Shown here: positions 16,542-25,335 of the stretch, piece after piece
Layout: every line of letters starts with the position of its first letter
Position numbering within the stretch: position 1 is the stretch's first letter
NCBI RefSeq assembly: GCF_001641335.1
Contig: NZ_LVEM01000005.1
Span: forward strand, 372,001 to 436,000
From: Bradyrhizobium stylosanthis
Lineage (GTDB): Bacteria > Pseudomonadota > Alphaproteobacteria > Rhizobiales > Xanthobacteraceae
Direction of reading: 5' to 3'
DNA length: 64,000 nucleotides
Notes under the pieces: model-generated
What the model was told of the DNA's origin: nothing
Database searches by the model: none
The model's input: only the letters and a program-made list of their open reading frames with translations
Program-made: the position numbers and the translations under genes

Positions 16542-17429
16542 TCACTTGTGGATCAGCGTTCCCGTGCCCTGGTTGGTGAAGAGCTCGAGCAGCACCGCGT
16601 GCTGCATCTTGCCGTCGATGATGACGACGCCCTCGACGCCCTGCTCGAGCGCGTAGATGCAGGTCTCGACCTTCGGGATCATGCCGCCGGAAATGGTGCC
16701 GTCGGCGATCAGTTTTCGCGCGTCCTTGACCGAGAGCTGAGGGATCAGCTTCTTCGATTTGTCGAGCACGCCCGGCACGTCGGTGAGCAGCAACAGGCGC
16801 TTGGCCTTCAGCGCACCGGCCACCGCACCGGCAAAGGTGTCGGCGTTGACGTTCAGCGTCTGGCCGTCCTTCGAGGTCGCGAGCGGCGCCAGCACCGGGA
16901 TCAGCTCGTAGCCGATCAGCTGGTTGAGCAGGGTGAGGTCCACCTTCTCGGGGTCGCCGACGAAGCCGAGATCGACCGCCTTCTCGATATGCGAGCCCGG
17001 ATCGATGATGGTGCGCGTCGTCTTCGACGCCTTCACCATGTTGCCGTCCTTGCCGGACAGCCCCACGGCCTTGCCGCCGGCTTCGTTGATGTAGCCGACG
17101 ATCTGCTTGTTGACGGAGCCGGCGAGCACCATCTCGACGATCTCGATGGTCGCGGCGTCGGTGATGCGCAGGCCAGCGGCGAATTCCGAGACGATGCCGA
17201 GGCGCTTGAGCATGGTCGCGATCTGCGGCCCGCCGCCATGCACGACGACTGGATTGATCGCGGTCTGCTCCAGCAGCACGATGTCGCGGGCAAAGTTCTT
17301 CGCGGTCTCCTCGTCGCCCATGGCATGGCCGCCATACTTGATGACGATGGTTTCCTCGTCATACTGCTGCATGTGCGGCAGCGCTTCGGACAGGATGCGG
17401 GCCTGGTCGAGCGGGGAGATGTCGGTCAT
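16542..17429 (-). CDS. argB: acetylglutamate kinase
   Basis: Phosphorylates N-acetylglutamate in arginine synthesis. The protein has 295 residues from the ATG at 17429. The nucleotide site reads IVIKYGGHAMGD, the acetylglutamate site VVHGGGPQIATMLKRLGI, and the later NVNADTFAGAVAGAL and LLLLTDVPGVLD motifs are intact. Neighbours yihA and yidC give the usual alphaproteobacterial order. A family C-related repeat separates it from the DUF423 gene upstream. The longer open frame upstream runs through that repeat and is rejected. Confidence 0.97.
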   Translation of the reverse strand: MTDISPLDQARILSEALPHMQQYDEETIVIKYGGHAMGDEETAKNFARDIVLLEQTAINPVVVHGGGPQIATMLKRLGIVSEFAAGLRITDAATIEIVEMVLAGSVNKQIVGYINEAGGKAVGLSGKDGNMVKASKTTRTIIDPGSHIEKAVDLGFVGDPEKVDLTLLNQLIGYELIPVLAPLATSKDGQTLNVNADTFAGAVAGALKAKRLLLLTDVPGVLDKSKKLIPQLSVKDARKLIADGTISGGMIPKVETCIYALEQGVEGVVIIDGKMQHAVLLELFTNQGTGTLIHK

Positions 17430-17506
17430 GTCACGGATCTCGCTGGCGGGATACTCGGGCCGCGTTCTATCCGATTGGCGGGCGCGGCGCAAAGTGTGCG
17501 TTCTTC

Positions 17507-17662
17507 CCCTCTCCCCTTGTGGGAGAGGGTGGCTCGCCGCGTAGCGGCGAGACGGGTGAGGGGTCTCTATCCGCGAGTGACCCTCTCGTAGCGTCGGACG
17601 CGGAGACAGACCCCTCATCCGGCGCTTCGCGCCACCTTCTCCCACAAGGGGAGAAGGAAGAG
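17507..17662. repeat. intergenic palindromic repeat, family C-like copy 3
   Basis: Starts CCCCTCTCCCCTTGTGGGAG and ends CTTCTCCCACAAGGGGAGAAGG. It carries inner hairpins such as TCGCCGCGTAGCGGCGA. The layout resembles family C but the sequence differs in its centre. Confidence 0.85.
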
Positions 17663-17668
17663 GGGGCC

Positions 17669-18037
17669 CTATTTGTTGGGCGCCACCACTGCCGCGAGCG
17701 TCACCGCCAGCCAGCCCAGGATCATCACCGTTCCGCCGGTCGGCGCCGCCATCGGAAACAGCGCGTGGCCGGCATATTGCCGCAAGGTGAGGTCGCCCGC
17801 GAACAGCGCGGCACCGATCACGAAGCCAGCTGCCGCAACGAGGCCAATTCCGCCGTGCAGAAGGCCGCGCGCGAGCAATCCGATCGCCGCAAGTATGGCA
17901 GTTGCATGAAACAGCAGCATGGCGCTGGCGGAGGCGAGTCGGCTCGCATCTGCGCCGTGGGCGGATGCCGCCGCCAGCGCGACGCCGGCGGCGCCCATCA
18001 AACCGGCAAGCCCAATCAGCAGGCGGTGCGCCACCAT
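17669..18037 (-). CDS. DUF423-family membrane protein
   Basis: This is a small 122-residue inner-membrane protein, almost entirely hydrophobic, with about four TM helices. It starts MVAHRLLIGLAGLMGAAGVA and ends in a short polar tail (VVAPNK). The conserved DUF423 features AASAHG near residue 25 and GHALFPMAAPTGGTVMILGW near the C-terminus are visible. Its start overlaps the yihA stop as TGATG, so translation is coupled. The function of DUF423 (YgdD-like) proteins is unknown. Confidence 0.88.
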   Translation of the reverse strand: MVAHRLLIGLAGLMGAAGVALAAASAHGADASRLASASAMLLFHATAILAAIGLLARGLLHGGIGLVAAAGFVIGAALFAGDLTLRQYAGHALFPMAAPTGGTVMILGWLAVTLAAVVAPNK

Positions 18038-18690
18038 CACGAAGCCCGCTCTTCCAGCAGCTTTGCCATCGCGGCGCGCAGGCTCTCCATGCCGGTCGAG
18101 CTGCGCGAGGAGGTCGCGAGCACGCTCGGGAATGCGGCCGGATGCTTGGCCAGCGCCGCCTCGGTCTCGGCGATGCGCGATTCTAGCTCGCCGGCCTTCA
18201 CCTGGTCGGCCTTGGTGAGCACGATCTGGTAGCTGACGGCGGAGCGGTCGAGCGTCTTCAGGATCTCGAGATCGACGTCCTTGAGCCCATGCCGCGAGTC
18301 GATCAGAACATAGACGCGCGCGAGCGAGGCGCGGCCGAGCAGGAATTTGTGGATCAGCTCGGTCCAGGACGCGACCTGACTCTTCGGCGCCTTGGCATAG
18401 CCATAGCCGGGCATGTCGACGAGGCGCAGGTCCTTCTTGCCGGGGACCTCGAAGAAGATCAGCTCCTGGGTGCGGCCCGGCGTATGCGAGGTGCGCGCCA
18501 GCGCGTTGCGGCCCGTGAGCGCGTTGATCAGGCTGGACTTGCCGACATTGGAGCGGCCGGCAAAGGCGACCTCGAGCCCGTCCATCGGCGGCAGCGTCGC
18601 GATCGACGGCGAGGCCCAGATGAACTGCCAGTCCCGCGCGAACAGTTTTCGCCCGGCCTCGATCAGTCTGTCGTCTGACTTGTCGGTCAT
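18037..18690 (-). CDS. yihA: ribosome biogenesis GTP-binding protein YihA/YsxC
   Basis: This is an essential-type small GTPase for 50S ribosome assembly, 217 residues. G1 is AFAGRSNVGKSSLINAL, G2 is the TSHTPG threonine segment, G3 is DMPGYGYAKAP and G4 is LTKADQ, with G5 (ATSSRSSTGM) before the C-terminal helix. It lies between yidC and argB as in many Alphaproteobacteria, and its stop overlaps the DUF423 start. A family A repeat separates it from yidC. Confidence 0.96.
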   Translation of the reverse strand: MTDKSDDRLIEAGRKLFARDWQFIWASPSIATLPPMDGLEVAFAGRSNVGKSSLINALTGRNALARTSHTPGRTQELIFFEVPGKKDLRLVDMPGYGYAKAPKSQVASWTELIHKFLLGRASLARVYVLIDSRHGLKDVDLEILKTLDRSAVSYQIVLTKADQVKAGELESRIAETEAALAKHPAAFPSVLATSSRSSTGMESLRAAMAKLLEERAS

Positions 18691-18709
18691 CTGAAAAGTC
18701 TATCCTCGC

Positions 18710-18823
18710 GTCATGGCCGGGCAAAAGCGCGAAGCGCGTCTTCGCACAGATGTCCCGGCCATCCACGTCGCTCTGCCGGGCCCCCTCCTAAACGTGGATG
18801 CCCGGGACAAGCCCGGGCATGAC
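18710..18823. repeat. intergenic palindromic repeat, family A copy 5
   Basis: Starts GTCATGGCCGGGCAAAAGCG, includes the AAAAGCGCGAAGCGCGTCTT stem also found in copy 4, and ends CCCGGGACAAGCCCGGGCATGAC. It lies between yihA and yidC. Confidence 0.9.
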
Positions 18824-18857
18824 GCTGTGGAGGCACTTGCCTGACAGTATCGGACGG

Positions 18858-20720
18858 CTACGTCGCCTTCCTCGCGAACGTCGCCTTGAGATTGTCGAAT
18901 AACTCCACCTTCACGCCGTTGCGGCGCATGATGAAGCTCTGCTGGAGCACCGAGAGCAGATTGTTCCAGGCCCAGTAGATCACGAGGCCCGCCGGGAAGC
19001 CGGCCAGCATGAAGGTGAAGATCAGCGGCATCCAGTTGAAGATGATCTGCTGCGTCGGATCCGGCGGCGTCGGGTTCAGCTTCATCTGGAACCACATCGT
19101 GATGCCCATGATGATCGGCCAGATGCCGAGCGCGAGGTAATGGCCGAACACGGGAATCGTCGTCGGATCGAACGGGATCAGCCCGAACAGGTTGAACAGA
19201 TTGGTCGGATCCGGCGCCGAGAGGTCCTTGATCCAGCCGAAGAACGGCGCGTGCCGCATTTCGATGGTGACGAACAGCACCTTGTAGAGCGAGAAGAACA
19301 CCGGGATCTGGATCACCACGGGAAGACAGCCGGCGACCGGATTGATCTTCTCCTTGCGGTAGATCTCCATCATCTCCTGCTGCTGCTTCACCTTGTCGTC
19401 GGGGAAGCGCTCCTTCAGCGCCTGCAGCTGCGGCTGGATCGACTTCATCTTCGCCATCGAGGCGTAGGACTTGTTCGCCAGCGGGAAGAACAAGAGCTTC
19501 ACGATCACGGTCACGAGCAGGATCGAGATGCCGAAATTGCCGAAGAAGCGGTAGAAGAAGTCGAGGCCGAGGAACATCGGCTTGGTGATGAAGTAGAACC
19601 AGCCCCAGTCGATCAAGAGATCGAAGTGGTTGAGGCCGAGCTCCTTGTTGTAGCCGCCGAGACCGGCGAACGGGAACACGCCGACGACGCCGGCCTCCTT
19701 GGCGCCGGCGAACAGCCGCGCATTCGCGGTCGCGCTGCCGCCGATCGCGACGGTGACGGGGTCGAGCAGGTAGTCGGTCTGGTAGGTATGAAGGTTGCCG
19801 GACGGGTTCGACGAGAAGCGCGCCTGCAGCTTGGCATTGGTGTCGGGCAGCAGCGCCGACGCCCAGTACTTGTCGGTGATGCCGAGCCAGCCATTGGTGA
19901 CGTTGTTGAAGTTCACCTGCTTGGCTTCGTCGACCTTCTTGTAGGCGTATTCCTGCAGCTTCTCGTCGCCGAGATAGCCGATCAGGCCTTCATGCAGGAT
20001 GTAGTAGCCCGAGACCTGCGGCGCGCCGTGGCGCGAGATCAGCGCGAACGGATAGAGCGTGACCGGCGCGTTGCCGACATTGCTCACTTCGTCCTTGATG
20101 GTGAAGAGATAATGGTCGTCGACCGAGATGGTGCGGCGGAAGGTGAGGCCGTCGCCATTGTCCCACTTCAGCACGACCGGGGTCGTCGGCGTCAGGCTGC
20201 CGCTGCCGTCCTGCTGCCAGACGGTCTGGGCGTCGGGCATCTTCGCGGTCACGCCGGTCGCGGCCACCCAGCCGAACTCGGCGTAATAGGGTTCTGCGGT
20301 GCCCGAGGGCGAATAGAGGACGATCGGCGGCGATTTCGGGTCGACCGTCTCGCGGTACTGCACCAGCGCGAGGTCGTCGATGCGGCCGCCCTTCAGCGAG
20401 ACGCTGCCGGCGAGGCGCGGCGTGTCGATCTTCACGCGCGGGCTGGCGGCGATCGCGGCGTCACGGGCCACGACCGGCTGCTGGCTCTGCTGGCTCTGCT
20501 GGCTCGCACCGGGCGTCGTGGGTTGCGCGCCGCCGGCCTGCGGCGTCGCGCCCGGCGTTGCGGAGGCGGTCGGCTGCGGCGTGGTCTTCTGCAGCTCGGC
20601 CTGCGCCTGCTGCTGGGCGCGCTGCTTCTCCATCGCCGGCACGTTGTAGAAATACTGCCAGGCGATCAGGACGAGGCCCGACAGAATGACGGCGAGGATG
20701 GTATTGCGATTGTCGGTCAT
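18858..20720 (-). CDS. yidC: membrane protein insertase YidC
   Basis: Inserts and folds inner-membrane proteins, alone or with SecYEG. From the ATG at 20720 it has 620 residues. The N-terminal TM is NTILAVILSGLVLIAWQYFY, followed by an unusually Ala/Gln/Pro/Thr-rich linker (residues about 35-80), then the large periplasmic beta domain. The C-terminal conserved 60KD_IMP domain has the TMs around FGISILLVTVIVKLLFFPL and PVVIQIPVFFSLYKVLF with the positively charged cytoplasmic loop MAKMKSIQPQLQALKERF. It is next to rnpA and rpmH in the standard order. Confidence 0.97.
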   Translation of the reverse strand: MTDNRNTILAVILSGLVLIAWQYFYNVPAMEKQRAQQQAQAELQKTTPQPTASATPGATPQAGGAQPTTPGASQQSQQSQQPVVARDAAIAASPRVKIDTPRLAGSVSLKGGRIDDLALVQYRETVDPKSPPIVLYSPSGTAEPYYAEFGWVAATGVTAKMPDAQTVWQQDGSGSLTPTTPVVLKWDNGDGLTFRRTISVDDHYLFTIKDEVSNVGNAPVTLYPFALISRHGAPQVSGYYILHEGLIGYLGDEKLQEYAYKKVDEAKQVNFNNVTNGWLGITDKYWASALLPDTNAKLQARFSSNPSGNLHTYQTDYLLDPVTVAIGGSATANARLFAGAKEAGVVGVFPFAGLGGYNKELGLNHFDLLIDWGWFYFITKPMFLGLDFFYRFFGNFGISILLVTVIVKLLFFPLANKSYASMAKMKSIQPQLQALKERFPDDKVKQQQEMMEIYRKEKINPVAGCLPVVIQIPVFFSLYKVLFVTIEMRHAPFFGWIKDLSAPDPTNLFNLFGLIPFDPTTIPVFGHYLALGIWPIIMGITMWFQMKLNPTPPDPTQQIIFNWMPLIFTFMLAGFPAGLVIYWAWNNLLSVLQQSFIMRRNGVKVELFDNLKATFARKAT

Positions 20721-20736
20721 CTCTAATGTCTCGTCA

Positions 20737-21147
20737 TCAATCCGGTTTGCGGCTGGCAGGGGCAGTGGCGTCTGGCCTCTGGCCACGTCCCTTCGGGGGT
20801 CCCTTGTGAGTCCCCCTGGCCGTATGCCGCGCGGGCTTCGAGAAGGCTATGCGCAGATCGTCGAGCATGGTGGCGAAGTCGCGCGACAGCGCGTCCCTTC
20901 GGCCGACCAGTACATAATCATGATGGGGCTGCATCGACACCGGATCGAGCCGCTTCACCAATTCGCGAAGCCGGCGCCGGATGCGATTGCGCTCGGGGGC
21001 GTTGCCGTTCTTTTTGGTGACGGTGAAACCGATCCGGATCGGGCCGAAATCGTCGCGGCCGCAGCTTTGCAGGACGAACGCGGGACTATTCGCCCGCGCG
21101 CCATTGGCAACGGCGAGGAAATCCGCCCGCTGCCTCAGCCGATCCAT
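20737..21147 (-). CDS. rnpA: ribonuclease P protein component
   Basis: This is the basic protein subunit that helps the RNase P RNA cut tRNA precursors. It has 136 residues. It begins MDRLRQRADFLAVANGARAN and holds the RNR signature ERNRIRRRLRELVK. The C-terminal extension (ARHTARGTHKGPPKGRGQRP) is basic and low-complexity, a tail often seen in related rhizobia. It lies between rpmH and yidC, the classic arrangement. The RNase P RNA itself is not in this window. Confidence 0.96.
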   Translation of the reverse strand: MDRLRQRADFLAVANGARANSPAFVLQSCGRDDFGPIRIGFTVTKKNGNAPERNRIRRRLRELVKRLDPVSMQPHHDYVLVGRRDALSRDFATMLDDLRIAFSKPARHTARGTHKGPPKGRGQRPDATAPASRKPD

Positions 21148-21174
21148 GATGAAATCCCAAAAAGGGGGTCCGGC

Positions 21175-21309
21175 TCAGGCGCTCAGACGCTTGCGGCCGC
21201 GGGCGCGGCGAGCGGCGAGAACCTTGCGGCCGCCGGCAGTGGCGAGACGGGCACGGAAACCGTGACGGCGCTTGCGCACCAGTTTGCTGGGTTGATAAGT
21301 CCGCTTCAC
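21175..21309 (-). CDS. rpmH: 50S ribosomal protein L34
   Basis: L34 has 44 residues: KRTYQPSKLVRKRRHGFRAR followed by LATAGGRKVLAARRARGRKR. It is extremely basic and conserved. The start codon is GTG at 21309 with no better ATG in reach; the longer upstream frame is not L34. It is first in the rpmH-rnpA-yidC-yihA run. The upstream 300 bases carry the promoter. Confidence 0.96.
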   Translation of the reverse strand: MKRTYQPSKLVRKRRHGFRARLATAGGRKVLAARRARGRKRLSA

Positions 21310-21656
21310 GGGTTTTTCTCCGCTGACCGGGCAATTTGCCTGTAGAATTGATGGTAAAGTCCGGAAGATGCGGCCCAAACGGGCCCTTTTCGGCCCCAAG
21401 AGAGCCGCTCCCGGCGTCACACCGGGTCATCGCGGACAATTTGCGCGGCTTATAAGGGAGCGTCTTGTTTTCGTCAACGCCGCACAAGCGCACGATTCCA
21501 GTGAATATCGCTGTTTGTGCGGGGTTTTTAACTCTGAAGGTGGCGACTCGCCCTATCAGCGCTTACATCCCACCTCGGCAGATTAGCGATCCGTAATTTG
21601 ACCGGGGCTTGGGCGGACCGCATCCTTCATTCTTCAAGGCAGCGAGGGCGAATTTC
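21310..21656. other. gene-free stretch upstream of rpmH and the sensor kinase
   Basis: This stretch lies between the divergent rpmH operon and a sensor kinase gene. It holds GC-rich hairpins around 21370-21425 (GGCCCAAACGGGCC and neighbours) and an AT-richer part at 21455-21545 that probably contains the rpmH promoter. I see no further gene in it. Confidence 0.4.
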
Positions 21657-23156
21657 GTGGCGGCGACAGACCTCCAGTCGGGCCAGGATCTGGACCAGCG
21701 GGACCCGCCCGTCGCGCGGCCGCGTGGGCCGGACGGTCTTGGCCTGTCGGGCAAGCTGCTGCTGCTCACCGTCCCCCTGGTGATGATCGCGGCCATCCTG
21801 CTCTACGTGCCCGCCATCGCCAACTTCTGGGTCAACCGCCTCAACGACCGCGTCGCGGCCGCCAACACGGCGGCGCTGGTGCTGGATGCTGCCCCGCTCG
21901 GCATGGTTCCCGATTCGCTCTCGCGCGAGATCCTGAAAATCATCAATGCGCGCGCCGTCGCCATCAAGATGGGCCAGCAGCGCCGGCTGCTCGCCAGCGA
22001 CAATCTGCCGGCCGCGATCGAGCATGATGTCGACCTGCGCGACATGACCGCCTGGGAGGCGATCACCGGCTCGTTCCAGATGATGCTGGAGACCGGCAAC
22101 CAGGCCATCCGCATCGTCGGTCCCGGCGTCGGCAATGCCCAGTTCGTCGAGATCGTGACCGACGAACTGCCGTTGCGGCAGTCGATGTACCGCTTCTCGC
22201 GCAACGTCGTGGTGGTCGCGCTGATCATCGGCGTCCTGACCGCGGGCCTCGTCTATCTCGCGCTCCATTATCTCTTCGTGCGGCCGATGCGGCGGCTGAC
22301 TGCGAGCCTGGTCGGTTTCCACGAAAACCCTGAAAGTTCGGCGGGAATCATCGTTCCGAGCCAGCGCAGCGACGAGATCGGCGTCGCCGAACGCGAATTG
22401 TCGGACATGCAGCGCGACCTGATGTCGATGCTGCATCAGAAGAGCCGCCTCGCCGCGCTTGGCCTCGCGGTGTCCAAGATCAACCACGATCTGCGCAATC
22501 TGCTGGCGTCGGCCCAGCTGCTGTCGGACCAGCTCGCCAGCGTGCCGGATCCGCGGGTGCAGCGCTTTGCGCCGAAGCTCGTGCGCTCGCTCGAGCGCGC
22601 CATCGCCTTCTGCCAGTCGACGCTGTCCTATGGCCGCGCCCAGGAAGCCGCGCCCGACCGCCGCATGATCCTGATCGAGCCCGTGGTGCTGGAGGTGCGC
22701 GAGACCGCGGGCCTTGCCAGCGATGCCACGATCGTCTGGGTCGCCGCGATCGAGCGCGGGCTCGCGGTCGATGCCGATCCCGACCAGCTGTTCCGCGTGC
22801 TGCTCAACCTCGTCCGCAACGCCGCCCAGGCGCTGGAAAGCCACGCGACGGGCGATGGCGGGGCGCAGCAGATCCGGATCACCGGCAAACGCGAGGGTGC
22901 CGTCGCCATCCTGGAGGTCTCCGATACCGGCCCCGGCGTGCCCCAGAAGACGCGGGAACACCTGTTCGAGGCCTTCCAGACCTCCGGCCGCCCCGGTGGC
23001 AGCGGCCTTGGCCTCGCGATCGCCGCCGAGCTGGTCCGCGCCCATGGCGGTGACATCCACCTGGTCGAAGGCACCATCGGCGCCACTTTCCGGATCGTCA
23101 TCCCCGACCGCCCCGTGGAACTCCTCTCCATCCGCAACGAGCGGCAGAGGGCGTAG
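21657..23156 (+). CDS. sensor histidine kinase
   Basis: This is a membrane-bound two-component kinase of about 499 residues. Two TM helices (LLLLTVPLVMIAAILLYVPA and VVVALIIGVLTAGLVYLALH) bracket a periplasmic sensor region, followed by HAMP-like sequence. The H-box is VSKINHDLRNLLAS, the N-box VLLNLVRNAAQAL, and the G-boxes DTGPGVP and GGSGLGLAIA. There is no ATG near the start; GTG at 21657 is preceded by GAGGGCG and is chosen over TTG at 21609. No response regulator lies beside it, so its partner is elsewhere. Confidence 0.9.
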   Translation: MAATDLQSGQDLDQRDPPVARPRGPDGLGLSGKLLLLTVPLVMIAAILLYVPAIANFWVNRLNDRVAAANTAALVLDAAPLGMVPDSLSREILKIINARAVAIKMGQQRRLLASDNLPAAIEHDVDLRDMTAWEAITGSFQMMLETGNQAIRIVGPGVGNAQFVEIVTDELPLRQSMYRFSRNVVVVALIIGVLTAGLVYLALHYLFVRPMRRLTASLVGFHENPESSAGIIVPSQRSDEIGVAERELSDMQRDLMSMLHQKSRLAALGLAVSKINHDLRNLLASAQLLSDQLASVPDPRVQRFAPKLVRSLERAIAFCQSTLSYGRAQEAAPDRRMILIEPVVLEVRETAGLASDATIVWVAAIERGLAVDADPDQLFRVLLNLVRNAAQALESHATGDGGAQQIRITGKREGAVAILEVSDTGPGVPQKTREHLFEAFQTSGRPGGSGLGLAIAAELVRAHGGDIHLVEGTIGATFRIVIPDRPVELLSIRNERQRA

Positions 23157-23209
23157 GTCGGCCAGTGGCCGAGTTGGCGCATTTCCGGGCCCTGCGCCCC
23201 TTCTATCTT

Positions 23210-23330
23210 GTCATTCCGGGGCGCGACGAAGTCGCGAGCTCTGGTGCGCGGCTGCGCACCCGGGAATCCATAACCACCGGCTGGGGTTATGGATTCCGGG
23301 GCCTGGCCCTTCGGGCCATCCCGGAATGAC
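23210..23330. repeat. intergenic palindromic repeat, family B-like copy 3
   Basis: Starts GTCATTCCGGGGCGCGACGA and ends GGGCCATCCCGGAATGAC, with inner arms GGAATCCATAACC and GGTTATGGATTCC. The remaining part of 23157-23476 has a small hairpin (CCCCCTCCGGCCTTGCCGGGGG) near 23429 and no gene. Confidence 0.85.
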
Positions 23331-23476
23331 AAAGCAACTGTCATCTCCCTGCAAAATCTCCGCATCCCGGACCTTGCCAATCGGGACAAGAGCGGTTAGT
23401 CAGAGCGCTCTTTCGCACCCCCTCCGGCCTTGCCGGGGGCCGCGTGTGGGTCATGCCCGCACTGTCAGCGAAAAAC

Positions 23477-23553
23477 GCGCCCGTAGCTCAGCTGGATAGA
23501 GCATCAGACTACGAATCTGAGGGTCGGACGTTCGAATCGTTCCGGGCGCGCCA
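23477..23553 (+). tRNA. tRNA-Arg (anticodon ACG)
   Basis: Acceptor arms GCGCCCG (23477-23483) and CGGGCGC (23543-23549) pair fully, with discriminator G and an encoded CCA at 23551-23553. The D arm holds AGCTCAGCTGGATAGAGC, the anticodon stem is TCAGA/TCTGA, and the loop CTACGAA places the anticodon ACG at 23511-23513. The T loop is TTCGAAT. The last 33 bases plus two flanking bases recur imperfectly at 33946-33981, marking a likely integration site. Confidence 0.97.
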
Positions 23554-23809
23554 TTCGGCTCTGATTTCCCGAGTTTGTCCCAGGTCCCATCCGGGCGCGC
23601 TATCGCGTGTTGCCGCAGATCCGCCATGGGCGCGGCAACAGCCCTCGTCAGTGTGTCAGCGACCAGCTTTCCTTTTCAATTTTCGTTTTCGCCGGATCAT
23701 CTGGCTCGATCGCCATCTCTCGTCTGTTGATGCCGAACGTTGCTGGATAAGGTCTTGGCAAGAGGCGGCCGCTCCTGCGCGCGAGCTCTCATTGTCGAAA
23801 GCGATCCAG

Positions 23810-25021
23810 ATGCGAATCGATCGATTCATTGCCGCGATGATCGGGAGCCTGATGGCTTTGGCAGCCGCGCAGGCACGGGCGCAAGTCTCGGATGACGTCG
23901 TCAGGATCGGGGTCATGAACGATCAATCCGGTCTTTATGCCGACATTGGCGGACCCGGCTCGGTGGCGGCGGCGAAAATGGCCGTCGAAGATGCCGGCGG
24001 TACGGTTTTGGGCAAACCGATCTCGGTCGTCTTCGCCGATCACCAGAACAAGCCTGATGTCGGTGCGGCCATTGCGCGCAGATGGTTCGAAGTCGACAAG
24101 GTCGACATGGCGATCGGGTTCGACAATTCCGCCGTCGCGCTCGCCGTGCAGCAACTCGCCGCGGATCAAAATCGTATCGTGATCGCAGGCGCCGTCGGCA
24201 GCACGGCGTTCACCGGGAAATCCTGCACCGAAACGTCGGCGTCGTGGGTCTACGACAGCTATGCGCTGACCACCAGCCTGGCGAAGGCCATCGTGGCGCA
24301 AGGCGGAGACACCTGGTTCTTCGTCACCGTCGATTACGCGTTCGGCCATTCCCTGGAGGAGAGTGCCGCGAACGCCGTGCGGTCGGCCGGCGGCAAAGTG
24401 CTCGGCAGCGTGCGGCATCCGCTCAATACGTCGGATTTCAGTTCGTATCTTCTGCGGGCGCAGGCGTCCGGCGCGAAGGTGATCGCGCTCGCGAACAGCG
24501 GCGGCGACATGGTCACTGCCATCAAGCAGGCGAAAGAATTCGGCATCACCGGACGTCAATCGGTGGCGGCCCTTCTGGTGTTCTTATCGGATGTCCAGAG
24601 CATGGGCATCGAGGCAGCCGCGGGGCTGAAGTTCGTCACGGCGTTCTACTGGGATCGTACCCCGGAAACGCGCGCGTGGTCGCAGCGATATTTCGATCGC
24701 CAGGGGCGCATGCCGACGATGGTCCAGGCGAGCATCTACTCGGCGGTTCGGCATTATCTGCGCGCTATTGCCGCAGCGGGCACCGACGAGTCCAAGACCG
24801 TGATGGCGAAGATGCGCGAGCTGCCGGTCGACGATTTCTATGCCAGGAACGCCCCGCTGCGCGTGGACGGCAGGCTCGTCCACGACATGTATCTCGCCGA
24901 GGTGAAATCGGCGGCCGACGTCAAGCGGCCCTGGGATTACTACAATATCATGAAGACCATCCCGGGCGATCAGGCTTTTCAAGCGCTGAAAGACGGCGGC
25001 TGTCCGCTCGCTGCGCGCTGA
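23810..25021 (+). CDS. branched-chain-type ABC transporter substrate-binding protein
   Basis: This is a periplasmic binding protein of the Peripla_BP_6 (LivK-like) type, 403 residues from the ATG at 23810. The signal peptide runs MRIDRFIAAMIGSLMALAAA with cleavage near ARAQ. The mature start VRIGVMNDQSGLYADIGGPG is the family hallmark. No permease or ATPase genes follow, so it either serves a transporter elsewhere or acts as a sensor component for the neighbouring giant kinase; the latter is only a guess from position. The open frame extends upstream through the tRNA and is rejected. Confidence 0.9.
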   Translation: MRIDRFIAAMIGSLMALAAAQARAQVSDDVVRIGVMNDQSGLYADIGGPGSVAAAKMAVEDAGGTVLGKPISVVFADHQNKPDVGAAIARRWFEVDKVDMAIGFDNSAVALAVQQLAADQNRIVIAGAVGSTAFTGKSCTETSASWVYDSYALTTSLAKAIVAQGGDTWFFVTVDYAFGHSLEESAANAVRSAGGKVLGSVRHPLNTSDFSSYLLRAQASGAKVIALANSGGDMVTAIKQAKEFGITGRQSVAALLVFLSDVQSMGIEAAAGLKFVTAFYWDRTPETRAWSQRYFDRQGRMPTMVQASIYSAVRHYLRAIAAAGTDESKTVMAKMRELPVDDFYARNAPLRVDGRLVHDMYLAEVKSAADVKRPWDYYNIMKTIPGDQAFQALKDGGCPLAAR

Positions 25022-25335
25022 CGCGTCTGCTCGGGACGAAGCAGGCCGGAAGATGCGCTGGCGCACCGGGTGGGCGCCTTTGCACGTTCTACCGATAAAT
25101 TTCATTTTCGCACGGTGATCGTCAGTTCGCACGGCGAGCTGCTTCTATCGACGCGATTGATCGGTATATCGTGGCGCGTTGGTGCGGCCTAACCTCACAC
25201 CGTCGGGCAGGTTGCTGTCCGATTTCGTGCATCCATTTCATTGCGCAACCTGGCCAAGGGCGAGCGTATTGGTCGCGAAAATGCGAACGGCCGGCAGGGG
25301 GAAGAGGATCGGACGCGCACCAGAGGGGTGCCTGG
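25022..25335. other. gene-free stretch before the giant kinase gene
   Basis: This gap separates the binding-protein gene from the giant kinase gene on the same strand. It is AT-richer around 25096-25175. A purine-rich ribosome-binding stretch (AGAGGGG) precedes the ATG at 25336. I see no gene or clear hairpin. Confidence 0.35.

Noticed and set aside
1168..18823. A CRISPR array from the repeated intergenic elements
   Set aside because: The repeats are kilobases apart, palindromic and lie between genes; there is no regular spacer structure and no cas gene.
23444..23809. N-terminal extension of the binding-protein gene
   Set aside because: It reads through the tRNA-Arg gene; the signal peptide begins at 23810.
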